This document shows, in pieces, positions 15,289 to 23,481 of a stretch of DNA of 64,000 nt (the stretch's first letter is position 1; each line of letters begins with the position of its first letter). Below the pieces are notes generated by a model. The model ran no database searches and was not told the DNA's origin. It saw nothing but the letters and a program-made list of their open reading frames with translations. The stretch is from Winogradskyella eckloniae (GTDB lineage Bacteria > Bacteroidota > Bacteroidia > Flavobacteriales > Flavobacteriaceae): assembly GCF_013249045.1 (NCBI RefSeq), contig NZ_JABRWP010000003.1, positions 372,001 to 436,000 on the forward strand. Direction: 5' to 3'. The translations under genes and the position numbers were made by a program.

Positions 15289-16015
15289 AATGTTTTAGGA
15301 ATTCTTCCTTGCGTCTCACTGATATTGGTACCTGAGCGTCATTAGACATTACAACATAACTCTGTTTGCCTTTAAAATATTGCTTAACGTGGTCTAGATT
15401 GATTAAATGCGATTTGTGTGTTTTAAAAAACGTCTCATCATCGAGTAATTCTTCATAAAACTTAATAGGTTTAGAGACCATTGATTTGCCCTCTTTTGTG
15501 AAAATATGCGTATAACTTGTATCAGCTTCAAGATGAACAATGTCTTCAATTTTTAAGGTTTCAAAGCCAGTTAATGACGGAATGGTAATGACCTTTTTTT
15601 GGTTAGGTTTTATGTTTTCAAATAAACTTTGCAATTGTTGCTCCATGCTTTGTTGCGAAATCGTTTCTTTTAATCGCAACACGGAAGCATTAAAATCGTC
15701 TGCATCAATAGGTTTTAATAGGTAATCAATGGCGCTAAACTTAAAGGCTTTGATAGCGTAATTGTCAAAAGCAGTGGTAAATATGACTTTAAAATTTATG
15801 ATGTCCATGGCTTGAAGAAAATCAAATCCTGTTTTTTCATGAATTTTAATATCTAAAAACACTAAATCGGGTTGTAGTTGTGGTACGAGTTCTAATGCGT
15901 CATCAACCGTATCTATAACTTTTAAGACTTTAAAGGTGTTAGGATGTCGTTCTATCAAATTTAAAACACGGTCAGAGCAATGCTTTTCGTCGTCTATAAT
16001 TATGGTTTTTATCAT
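15281..16015 (-). CDS. LytTR-family response regulator
   Basis: A 244-residue regulator with a receiver domain (IIDDEKHC at the start, phospho-acceptor Asp in LVFLDIKIHEKTGFD, lysine in LLKPID) and a C-terminal LytTR DNA-binding domain (FFKTHKSHLINLDHVKQYF). It is transcribed with the histidine kinase upstream; its ATG at 16015 follows the kinase stop by one base. I rejected a TTG start at 16027. The target promoters are not evident in this window. Confidence 0.93.
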   Translation of the reverse strand: MIKTIIIDDEKHCSDRVLNLIERHPNTFKVLKVIDTVDDALELVPQLQPDLVFLDIKIHEKTGFDFLQAMDIINFKVIFTTAFDNYAIKAFKFSAIDYLLKPIDADDFNASVLRLKETISQQSMEQQLQSLFENIKPNQKKVITIPSLTGFETLKIEDIVHLEADTSYTHIFTKEGKSMVSKPIKFYEELLDDETFFKTHKSHLINLDHVKQYFKGKQSYVVMSNDAQVPISVRRKEEFLKHFN

Positions 16016-16016
16016 G

Positions 16017-17804
16017 TTAATAAGCAAGTTGCATTGGTAATGAAACGTCTATTCTGGTGCCTTCGGTTTTATCAATAATTTCAACGTTTCCGTTGGTGTT
16101 TTTTAATTTATTGATAATTTCAATTCTACTTTTGGTAATCGCCATTCCCATAGATTTATTTTCAGTAGCGGATTTGTTTTTAGCTGAGGATGTTCGGCCA
16201 ATACCATTATCATCTACACTGCAAATGAGCATATCATTTTCGGCTTTAAAAGCAATGGTTAAAACTCCAGAATTTTCCTTTTGGGCTAATCCGTGAATAA
16301 TGCTGTTTTCTATAAATGGTTGCAGAATCATTGGTGGAACAAGGATGTTATCTTCATCGAGTTCATCATCTACTTTAATGACGTAATTAAAAGCATTGTT
16401 AAAGCGTTTTCGCTCAATGTCCATATACGTTCTCAATAGCGAAATATCATCACTGAGTAAAATTTCCTTTTTTTCTGAGTTTTCTAAAGTAAGTCGCATT
16501 AATTTGGCAAACTTGCTTAAATAGTCACTCGCAGATTGGGTGTCGTTTTTTAGAATATAATCGCCAATGGAGTTTAAAGAATTAAATATAAAATGCGGAT
16601 TCATTTGAGAGCGTAAGGCTTTTAACTCAGTATCAGAAACCTTAGCATTAAATTCGGCTTCCTTTGATTTTGAAACAGCATCTTGCTTTCTTCGGTATAA
16701 AATAAACCCGATGATTGCGGCTAATATGAGTCCTGCGCCACCAAGAATAGACGCATTTTTAATCGATTTTTGGCGTTCAATTTCAACCTGTGCGATGGCT
16801 TTATCTTTATCTGCCTTAAACTGAATTTCCTTTCTAGAAATTTCTAATTTTCTATCTGCATTAATTAAACTATCTCTTAATACAATATGTTCTTTGTAAT
16901 TGGTGAGGGCATTTTTATAATCGCCTTTTTGAGCATAGACATTCGCTAAGGTTGCCAAAGCACTATTTTTAGTAGATAAGCTGTTTAAGCCTTCACTTAA
17001 TTTTAGACTATTTGAGGCATAGTATTCGGCTTTTTCAATGTTGTTGTTTTGTAAGTAAACTTCGGCTGCATTAGTGTAAGCTGTAACACGTAAACCTTCT
17101 ATATTGTGAGTTGCAATGAGATCTAAACTCTCTTGTGTGTTTAGCAGACCGTCTTCCAAAAAACCGGCATTGGTTTGCATTAAGCCCAAATTGGTTTTAA
17201 TGTTAGCGATTAAAATAGGTTGCTTGTGTTGTTCTGCACCAATCAATGATTTTTTGTAATAATAGATTGAAGAATCTAATTGCTTTTGTTCGCCATAGAC
17301 ATTACCAATGTAAAATTCAGTACTGTGTTTGCTCTTGTTTTCTGGATTTTTCAATAAAGTTTTAAAACTATTTAAGGCTTTTCCATATTCTTGTTGTTCT
17401 AAATTAATAAGACCAATATTAGTAAGAACACCTATGGCATATTTTTGAAATTTGGGTTCGTTTTCAAAAACGGCATAACTCTTTTGGTAAAATTCTAAAC
17501 CTTTTAAAGGGTCTGATAAAAAGTAATGTTGAATAATGCCTAAGTTATTATAAGAAATCCCTACGCCTTTTGGATACTTTAACTCTTTAGAAAGGTTTAG
17601 CGTTGTGTTATTATATGAGGTCCAAGTTGTGTCTGCTGGTGTTAAGAACATTTTTCTTGCGACGTACTTAATTCTTAGGTTCACATAATTGGTGTCTTTC
17701 TTTTTGTAATTGGTAATTACATTTTCTAACGAGTCAATCATTTTGTTTTGGGAAAAACAAAATAAAGCCGATGCAAAAAAGAGGATTGTTAGGAATCTTT
17801 TCAT
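16017..17804 (-). CDS. Sensor histidine kinase with TPR repeats, LytS type
   Basis: A 595-residue membrane kinase. A signal peptide (LTILFFASALFCFSQ) is followed by tetratricopeptide repeats across roughly residues 60-310, predicted periplasmic. A transmembrane helix (ILGGAGLILAAIIGFILY) lies near 350-368, then a His_kinase domain with LRSQMNPHFIFNSLNSIGDY and a GHKL ATPase domain (DDNGIGR, then GMAITKSRIEIIN). This architecture is common in Flavobacteria. It is coupled to the LytTR regulator downstream. The signal sensed is unknown. Confidence 0.93.
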   Translation of the reverse strand: MKRFLTILFFASALFCFSQNKMIDSLENVITNYKKKDTNYVNLRIKYVARKMFLTPADTTWTSYNNTTLNLSKELKYPKGVGISYNNLGIIQHYFLSDPLKGLEFYQKSYAVFENEPKFQKYAIGVLTNIGLINLEQQEYGKALNSFKTLLKNPENKSKHSTEFYIGNVYGEQKQLDSSIYYYKKSLIGAEQHKQPILIANIKTNLGLMQTNAGFLEDGLLNTQESLDLIATHNIEGLRVTAYTNAAEVYLQNNNIEKAEYYASNSLKLSEGLNSLSTKNSALATLANVYAQKGDYKNALTNYKEHIVLRDSLINADRKLEISRKEIQFKADKDKAIAQVEIERQKSIKNASILGGAGLILAAIIGFILYRRKQDAVSKSKEAEFNAKVSDTELKALRSQMNPHFIFNSLNSIGDYILKNDTQSASDYLSKFAKLMRLTLENSEKKEILLSDDISLLRTYMDIERKRFNNAFNYVIKVDDELDEDNILVPPMILQPFIENSIIHGLAQKENSGVLTIAFKAENDMLICSVDDNGIGRTSSAKNKSATENKSMGMAITKSRIEIINKLKNTNGNVEIIDKTEGTRIDVSLPMQLAY

Positions 17805-17967
17805 GTAATGGTTTAATTAATAGCTGGTTTAAAAGTAACAATTATATACAAAAGTTAATAAGAATTAGAACGTTAATATATTCAAATCCAACGATAATAG
17901 GTTGGTTATCGTTTTTCATTATAAATAGTTGGTTCTTTATGTATAATTAATCCTATATATCTTAAAT

Positions 17968-18495
17968 ATGAAACGACTATTAAACACCCTTAAAATTGTA
18001 TCATTTGTTTTAATACTTGCTGGGTGTTCTAGTAGTGATGATTCAGACGCAAACGTTTATGGCACAATTGAATTATCTGGTACAGATACAGCTATTATTG
18101 GTTCGTCATTAACCGTTGGTAATATTGATGCTGATGCATTAGATACCACTGGCACCTCGAGTTCTGTAGTGCTATTAGATGAAAACACAACCTTTGAAAA
18201 TGGCGAAATAGAATCTTCAGATTTTGCAAATGCCTTTGTTTTGGTTGCCGCAGAGTTTAATGCGCAAGATGAAGCTGCAGTAGAGAAATCCATTTCAATG
18301 ACTATTGTTAAAAACGGTGTGCAAATGAGTTATGTATGCACTACACCTGCAACTAGTGCTGGAGGTGGAATAGATTGCGGTACAGGTTTTAGCGTAGACA
18401 AAGTAGAAAAGGAAATTGTGTTTTCTAATACAACGGTTATCAATGTAGAGAACGACAACGTCTTAACCATGAACGGTATTATTCAATATAATTAA
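17968..18495 (+). CDS. Small lipoprotein of unknown function
   Basis: A 175-residue lipoprotein with signal MKRLLNTLKIVSFVLILAGC and a Ser/Asp-rich linker (SSSDDSD) after the lipid cysteine. The body is beta-rich and acidic, with two cysteines (YVCTT and GIDCGTG) that could form a disulfide. It opens a run of five plus-strand envelope genes separated by 10-25 bases, likely an operon. It is divergent from the TPR kinase, with about 160 bases between them. No family recognised. Confidence 0.8.
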   Translation: MKRLLNTLKIVSFVLILAGCSSSDDSDANVYGTIELSGTDTAIIGSSLTVGNIDADALDTTGTSSSVVLLDENTTFENGEIESSDFANAFVLVAAEFNAQDEAAVEKSISMTIVKNGVQMSYVCTTPATSAGGGIDCGTGFSVDKVEKEIVFSNTTVINVENDNVLTMNGIIQYN

Positions 18496-18514
18496 GGTTT
18501 TAAAATCTCTCATT

Positions 18515-18943
18515 ATGAAACATATGAAATCAGCTACCCTTTTTAACACGAGCGTTTTTATTATCGTATTACTGATTCCGTTTTTGGGTTGGTCTCAAGT
18601 AAATCGGTTAAAGCCGCCAAAGCGTAATTCTAAAATAGAAAGCGTTGATAAATTTGTGAATCATTCTTTTGAGTTATATCACAAAGTATTTGTTTACGAT
18701 AGTTTATATAAAGCAGGTGTTGAAGTGCCTGCTGAAATTGAAGATGCCCTTATAGAACGTGCAGAAAGAGATGTAGACAGCCTTTGGCAAGAAGTGCCTA
18801 ATATTGTAGATGATATTAGTGATGCTCCTTTTATGAAACAGGCTAAGGCAACGTTTAATCTTAACCGTTCTAAGAAGGCCTTAAAGTTTTGTATGACTGC
18901 CGTTAAGGAATACTTTGTTGGTATAAAGGAAGATGAAGATTAA
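18515..18943 (+). CDS. Exported protein of unknown function
   Basis: A 142-residue exported protein. The hydrophobic signal FIIVLLIPFLGWSQ begins after a polar MKHMKSATLFNTS stretch; cleavage after SQ is typical of Flavobacteria. The mature part is small, helical and charged, with no cysteine pair. It sits 19 bases after the first lipoprotein gene and 10 before the TPR-like gene. I do not recognise a family. Confidence 0.75.
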   Translation: MKHMKSATLFNTSVFIIVLLIPFLGWSQVNRLKPPKRNSKIESVDKFVNHSFELYHKVFVYDSLYKAGVEVPAEIEDALIERAERDVDSLWQEVPNIVDDISDAPFMKQAKATFNLNRSKKALKFCMTAVKEYFVGIKEDED

Positions 18944-18953
18944 CTAAAGAAAC

Positions 18954-19829
18954 ATGAAAAAAATAGTCCTTTATTTTATAGTCATCATGGGATTTTTGTC
19001 TGTACATGCACAAGCGTATAAAAGTGCATTTAGGGCAGATGTGTGTAGCTGTTTAGAAGAAGAAAGTCTAAAGCGACCACTAACCGAAAATGCCTTTAAA
19101 ACCTGTTTAAGAGAGACCTTACCAACGTATGCAGACCAGATTGATGCCAGTATTATAGAGGCAGATCCTCAGCAGAAGTATCTAAAAGGGCAACTGGCGA
19201 GAAAAGAATTATTACTTGCAATGCCAGCAGAATTAATATACACCTGTGATGTCTATTATAAGCACATTGATTATCAAAGGACCAGTAAAAAACTCATTGC
19301 ACGAGAAAATGCCAAGGAAAGTGAATTAGAACGCTATGATCAAATGGTCGCCTTAACACCAACAGCAATGGCTTATTATATGAGAGCTCAAGTGCAATTT
19401 AAGTTGGGTAATTTAAAAGAGACCGAAGCTGATATTAAAAAAAGTTTAGAACTCAACCCAAACAAAGAGAATTTTAAATCTACAAGGCATGAGCTAAAGC
19501 TTTTAGCTTGGGTTTATGAAGAGCAAGAACGTTACACTGACGCTATTGCGCTCTATGATAAAATTTATTTTGGAGAATTAGATTTGGAAGTTTTAAAATT
19601 AAGAGCGCTTGCAGATAAAAAAAGTGGAGGAACCATTGCAAATATGCCATCTGCACAGGCGTTAGATGAATCTAATAAACAAGCACAAGCGCAAATTATA
19701 AAGGAGAGGCAAGATCGCCTAAATAAGGACGTGCTTAAAAGAACAAATACAAATGCCAGTAGAACAAGCAGTAATACGTCCGAAAAGAAGACGGATTCTG
19801 CTGCGCTTAAAAAATTGTTCAAACTATAA
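18954..19829 (+). CDS. Exported TPR-like protein
   Basis: A 291-residue exported protein with signal MKKIVLYFIVIMGFLSVHAQ. The first part contains a cysteine-bearing motif (ADVCSCLEEESLKRPL, then FKTCLRET) that looks like a small helical domain. TPR units follow at about residues 120-215 (AMAYYMRAQVQFKLGNLKE, then LAWVYEEQERYTDAIALYDK). The C-terminus is low-complexity, rich in Lys, Asn, Thr and Ser. Probably periplasmic and a protein-interaction scaffold; its partners may be the operon neighbours. Function unknown. Confidence 0.78.
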   Translation: MKKIVLYFIVIMGFLSVHAQAYKSAFRADVCSCLEEESLKRPLTENAFKTCLRETLPTYADQIDASIIEADPQQKYLKGQLARKELLLAMPAELIYTCDVYYKHIDYQRTSKKLIARENAKESELERYDQMVALTPTAMAYYMRAQVQFKLGNLKETEADIKKSLELNPNKENFKSTRHELKLLAWVYEEQERYTDAIALYDKIYFGELDLEVLKLRALADKKSGGTIANMPSAQALDESNKQAQAQIIKERQDRLNKDVLKRTNTNASRTSSNTSEKKTDSAALKKLFKL

Positions 19830-19851
19830 ACGATTAAATCCATAACTCATT

Positions 19852-20367
19852 ATGAAAAACAAGTATGTATTTACCATTATATTAAGTCTGTTTTTATTCA
19901 CAGCACTGCAATCGCAAAGTATATCAGAGCAAGGAAAATTAGGTGTTGGATTGGCGTCGTCATATCCTGGTTATGGTCTTAGTGCAAAATATAATTTTAC
20001 CGAAACCCATTCAGGACAAGTTATACTTGGAGGAGCTTCTTATGGCTTTGGTACGAGTTCGCTAGCCATATCTGGGAGATACCTTTATAATTTTGAAGCA
20101 GGAGGCAGTAAATTTATTTACCAACCATATGCCTATGGCCAATTAGGGTATTTTAGTGTAAAAGTAAAGTTTTTAGGTGCTTCAGAGTCTTATAATACCG
20201 TCTCTTTTGGAGTTGGTGGTGGCATAGAAGGCACTGTTCCAGAATTTGTAGAGGGTTTGGCATTTAATGTAGAGTTGGGTTATGTAGGCGGTTCTTTTGA
20301 TAGAGGAATTGGGAGCTTCGCTGGTTTTGCATATGGTGTTGGTATTCACTATTATTTTGATTTGTAA
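19852..20367 (+). CDS. Outer-membrane beta-barrel-like protein
   Basis: A 171-residue exported protein with a signal ending near LQSQS. The mature part has about eight short amphipathic strands rich in Gly, Tyr and Phe (GQVILGGASYGFG, YGQLGYFSVKVKF, YGVGIHYYFDL) and ends in an aromatic-containing strand, as in small eight-stranded barrels. It is the fourth gene of the 17968-20923 run. The barrel assignment is from pattern only. Confidence 0.72.
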   Translation: MKNKYVFTIILSLFLFTALQSQSISEQGKLGVGLASSYPGYGLSAKYNFTETHSGQVILGGASYGFGTSSLAISGRYLYNFEAGGSKFIYQPYAYGQLGYFSVKVKFLGASESYNTVSFGVGGGIEGTVPEFVEGLAFNVELGYVGGSFDRGIGSFAGFAYGVGIHYYFDL

Positions 20368-20386
20368 ATCATTAAAATTTTAACTT

Positions 20387-20923
20387 ATGAAGAAAATATT
20401 ATTTTGTTTATTCGCTCTTGTATTGGCAAGTTGTGATACTGAAGACATTATTAGTCAACTCGTTGAAGGTACTGTAAAAGCAGATATTAATGGACAAACA
20501 CATACATGGAATTTTGGCGTAAATTCATTGGGTGCAGTGATTACTAGTGAAACGGCAGGTACAGAAACAATTTATGCATTAGGCGTTGCAGCGTCTACGG
20601 ATGGTGTGTCTGATAATTCGGAAACCAAATCAATAGGTATAGTGGTTTTTATAGATCATCCTGATGACGTCGTGGCTGGAGCTTCATTTTCAACACCTTC
20701 AGATATTGTGTTAGGTACATATGCGTACGATAATGAAGCAGGAACGTCAAGTATTGATGCCGATCAAACCCTTTCAGCAACCTTAAACATAGCATCTGTA
20801 AATGATTCTGAAGGTACAATTTCAGGAACATTTAACTATGAAACCACTGATGAAGATACAGGGATTACTTATACCATTTCTAACGGTTCCTTTACAGATA
20901 TACCTTATCATTATGATTTTTGA
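20387..20923 (+). CDS. Lipoprotein, possibly DUF6252-like
   Basis: A 178-residue lipoprotein with signal MKKILFCLFALVLASC. The mature part is a beta-rich domain starting with the pattern TVKADINGQTHTWNFG, which recalls DUF6252-type Flavobacteria lipoproteins, and repeats Thr/Ser/Asp-rich strands. It closes the five-gene envelope run and is followed by a hairpin at 20925-20946. Function unknown. Confidence 0.75.
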   Translation: MKKILFCLFALVLASCDTEDIISQLVEGTVKADINGQTHTWNFGVNSLGAVITSETAGTETIYALGVAASTDGVSDNSETKSIGIVVFIDHPDDVVAGASFSTPSDIVLGTYAYDNEAGTSSIDADQTLSATLNIASVNDSEGTISGTFNYETTDEDTGITYTISNGSFTDIPYHYDF

Positions 20924-21372
20924 ATTCTGAATAATTGAATTCAGAACATGTTTTAGTTGTAAAACATTTAAAATCAGAGTATTGTGCTGTTTTTAGCTAG
21001 GTTTTTTACCGTTCGTCGTTGTTTTTTGCAGTTTTTATTAAAATTCTTGTTATTTAATGCGTTGAAAATAAGCAGGTTGCAATATTTTGTTTGATAGTGT
21101 AATCTTAAATAATATGCCTAGTTTTTCAATCTATTTTGAGTACAATTTCTATGTGGAATTAAAAATTTAAAAAGTTAACCTTATTGTTTTCAATTTAAAA
21201 TTTTCGGCATTTAGAAATTTGCTTGTTTCACAATTTTATTATCAATATTTAATATTCTAATCACAAACTAAGGTGTATATAGATAGGCGTTTAATTGTTC
21301 ATTAATCGACATGAATTTTAACCATAAATCATTTTTTATTAGCTATTAATTAATTCTTAAAACCAAAAACAA
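20924..21372. other. Non-coding AT-rich stretch
   Basis: About 450 bases without a credible gene. A hairpin (TTCTGAAT 20925-20932 with ATTCAGAA 20939-20946) follows the preceding stop and may end the operon, though no T-run is attached. The rest is AT-rich with homopolymer tracts. I found no exact TAnnTTTG close to the start at 21373, so the promoter of the next gene pair is not located. Confidence 0.5.
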
Positions 21373-22410
21373 ATGAAAACAAATTTTTTACTTTTTTTTA
21401 GTGCAATTTTAGTAACAATGAGCACTCATTCACAAAACACTTGGATTGTTGATAATAATGCTGGCACCTCTGCAGATTTTACTGATATACAATCTGCAAT
21501 TAATACATCAGTCGCAGGAGATACTATTTATATACAACAGTCCGAAACAAATTATGAAGATGCTACAGTGAACAAGTTAATAAACATTGTAGGTCGTTCG
21601 CATAGTGAAAATTCATACACGACTACTATGGATGTATTAACCATTGCAGAAGCAGCTTCGGGTTCATTTATTAGCGGATTATGGATAGATGATTTATATA
21701 CAGAGAACGCCGCTACTATTACAAATATGAAAATTCAGAATAATTTTATAGACAATATTGATTTTTCTGGTACATCGGTAATGAACAATTCTTTTTTAAC
21801 AGGAAATATTATCAATTCTGCTTCCGATATAAGGATGAGTAATTCTGTAATTTCACATAATGTATTTACTCAAGCTTCTATTGTTTTTGATTTTTATGAT
21901 ATCACTTTTAAAAATAACATCATTATTATAGGTACAAGCTCAAACGCAACTGGCTTAAATAATACAACTTATTCTAATACTAACCCAAATAATATTACGA
22001 TAGAAAATTCTATTTTAATAAAGCCATTTGGTACAGCAGATGTTACCAATTTTAGTTCAGGTAATGATGGTTTCGTTTTTGAAAACTGTTTAAGTTATAA
22101 TGCGGGTGGCGGATTCATTACATTGCCTTTTGAAGGTACAGATACGAATATGAATGATGTAGACCCTCAGTTTGTTTCAATTACAAGTACGGTTTTTAAT
22201 GCTTATACAGAAGATTATCACCTACAATCAGCTTCACCAGGTCTTAACTTTGGAAATGATGGTTTAAATATTGGGATTTATAATAGTAATTATGGATTCA
22301 ATAATTTTGGATTTACTAATGGCGTACCTCGTGTTACAATTACAGCAATCACTAATACAGTAGCAGAAGGTGCAGATTTAGAAGTAACTATAGAGGGGAA
22401 TACAAACTAA
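21373..22410 (+). CDS. Exported right-handed beta-helix protein
   Basis: A 345-residue exported protein with signal ending at HSQNT. The start of the mature part (FTDIQSAINTSVAGDTIYI) is the classic opening of pectin-lyase-fold proteins, and the body repeats short Asn/Ile-rich coils (NMKIQNNFIDNIDFS, then NPNNITIENSILIKP). No catalytic set for a polysaccharide lyase is visible. It ends abruptly in EVTIEGNTN without a sorting domain, which is odd because the next gene, 14 bases away, has one. Truncation or a frame change at the end is possible. Confidence 0.75.
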   Translation: MKTNFLLFFSAILVTMSTHSQNTWIVDNNAGTSADFTDIQSAINTSVAGDTIYIQQSETNYEDATVNKLINIVGRSHSENSYTTTMDVLTIAEAASGSFISGLWIDDLYTENAATITNMKIQNNFIDNIDFSGTSVMNNSFLTGNIINSASDIRMSNSVISHNVFTQASIVFDFYDITFKNNIIIIGTSSNATGLNNTTYSNTNPNNITIENSILIKPFGTADVTNFSSGNDGFVFENCLSYNAGGGFITLPFEGTDTNMNDVDPQFVSITSTVFNAYTEDYHLQSASPGLNFGNDGLNIGIYNSNYGFNNFGFTNGVPRVTITAITNTVAEGADLEVTIEGNTN

Positions 22411-22423
22411 TAATGCGAATAAT

Positions 22424-23407
22424 ATGAAAAAAATATATTTTATTATTTGCACTGGGTTTTTCATAATAAATATAAATGCTCAAAGTATTACTTCCGCGGA
22501 GTATTTTATAGATCAAGATCCCGGAATAGGAATGGGTAATTCACTTAGTGTTAATGTAAATACTGGTAGTATAAATCAATCCTATACCATTTCTATGGCT
22601 GCTGAAGACGAAGGCGTACATTTAATTACATTTAGAGTAAAAGATGATCTAGGTAGATGGAGTTTAAATGATAAACAATGGGTTTATGTTTCAAAAACCA
22701 ATACAGTTTCAAATTCGGTAATTCTAGCTGCTGAGTACTTCTTTGATGATGGAGATCTTGGGTTTGGAGACAACTTGCCATTAAGTATTCCGAATGAGGC
22801 AAATCCAACAGTAACTTCTACAATTTCAACAACGGGATTAGATTCTGGTATTCACATTCTCTATGTTCGCGTCAAAAATTCTGAAGATACATGGAGTTTG
22901 TATGATAGGCAATTAATTTATATTTCAGAAATTGGTAACGTTTCAAATATTGTTGCATTTCAATATTATATTGATTCAGAGGCAAATGGTGTTACAGATG
23001 TAAGTGTTAATCCGTCTGAAGCTTCCTTAAATAGGGTAATTAATTTTAATACAACTGGATTAGCGCAAGGAGATCATGTTTTTTGTGTAAGAACTAAAAA
23101 TGAAAATGAAAATTGGTCACTTTATGATTGTGAAATTTTTACAATAAGTGGTCAATTAAGTGTAGGAGAAAGTTTGTATGATTCTATACATATAAATCCC
23201 AATCCATTTATAAATACAATAAATTTTGAGGCTTCAAGAGCTGTAACGTTCCAAGTTATTACAGTTTTCGATATTACAGGAAAAGAAGTTTATACATCGT
23301 CAGAAGATTTACGAAGTTTAGAATTAGGTGACTTAGAAAGTGGTATATATATATTAAGTTTATCTACGGAAAATGAAAAAGCAACTTTTAAGATTGTAAA
23401 GCAGTAG
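22424..23407 (+). CDS. T9SS type A cargo with three internal repeats
   Basis: A 327-residue exported protein with signal ending at NINAQ. Three repeats of about 70 residues follow. They open with AEYFIDQDPGIGMG, AEYFFDDGDLGFGD or FQYYIDSEANGV and close with a Trp-Ser-Leu element (GRWSLNDKQW, TWSLYDRQ, NWSLYDCE). The C-terminal 75 or so residues form a type A sorting domain (INPNPFINTINFE, then SGIYILSLST and TFKIVKQ), so the protein is exported by the type IX system and attached to the surface. Its role is unknown; it pairs with the beta-helix gene upstream. Confidence 0.85.
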   Translation: MKKIYFIICTGFFIININAQSITSAEYFIDQDPGIGMGNSLSVNVNTGSINQSYTISMAAEDEGVHLITFRVKDDLGRWSLNDKQWVYVSKTNTVSNSVILAAEYFFDDGDLGFGDNLPLSIPNEANPTVTSTISTTGLDSGIHILYVRVKNSEDTWSLYDRQLIYISEIGNVSNIVAFQYYIDSEANGVTDVSVNPSEASLNRVINFNTTGLAQGDHVFCVRTKNENENWSLYDCEIFTISGQLSVGESLYDSIHINPNPFINTINFEASRAVTFQVITVFDITGKEVYTSSEDLRSLELGDLESGIYILSLSTENEKATFKIVKQ

Positions 23408-23425
23408 ATGAATAAAAATTTAAGT

Positions 23426-23457
23426 AAAAAACCATCTCATTTCGAGATGGTTTTTTT
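23426..23457 (+). terminator. Rho-independent terminator
   Basis: AAAAACCATCTC (23426-23437 region) pairs with GAGATGGTTTTT (from 23444) around a short loop, followed by a T-run to 23457. It closes the T9SS cargo pair just before the priA promoter. Confidence 0.9.
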
Positions 23458-23469
23458 ATGGAAAGGCAT

Positions 23470-23477
23470 TACTTTTG
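23470..23477 (+). promoter_or_regulatory. -7 promoter element of priA (leaderless)
   Basis: TACTTTTG fits TAnnTTTG and lies four bases (AAGT) before the ATG. It begins 13 bases after the preceding terminator, so priA must have its own start. Confidence 0.65.
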
Positions 23478-23481
23478 AAGT

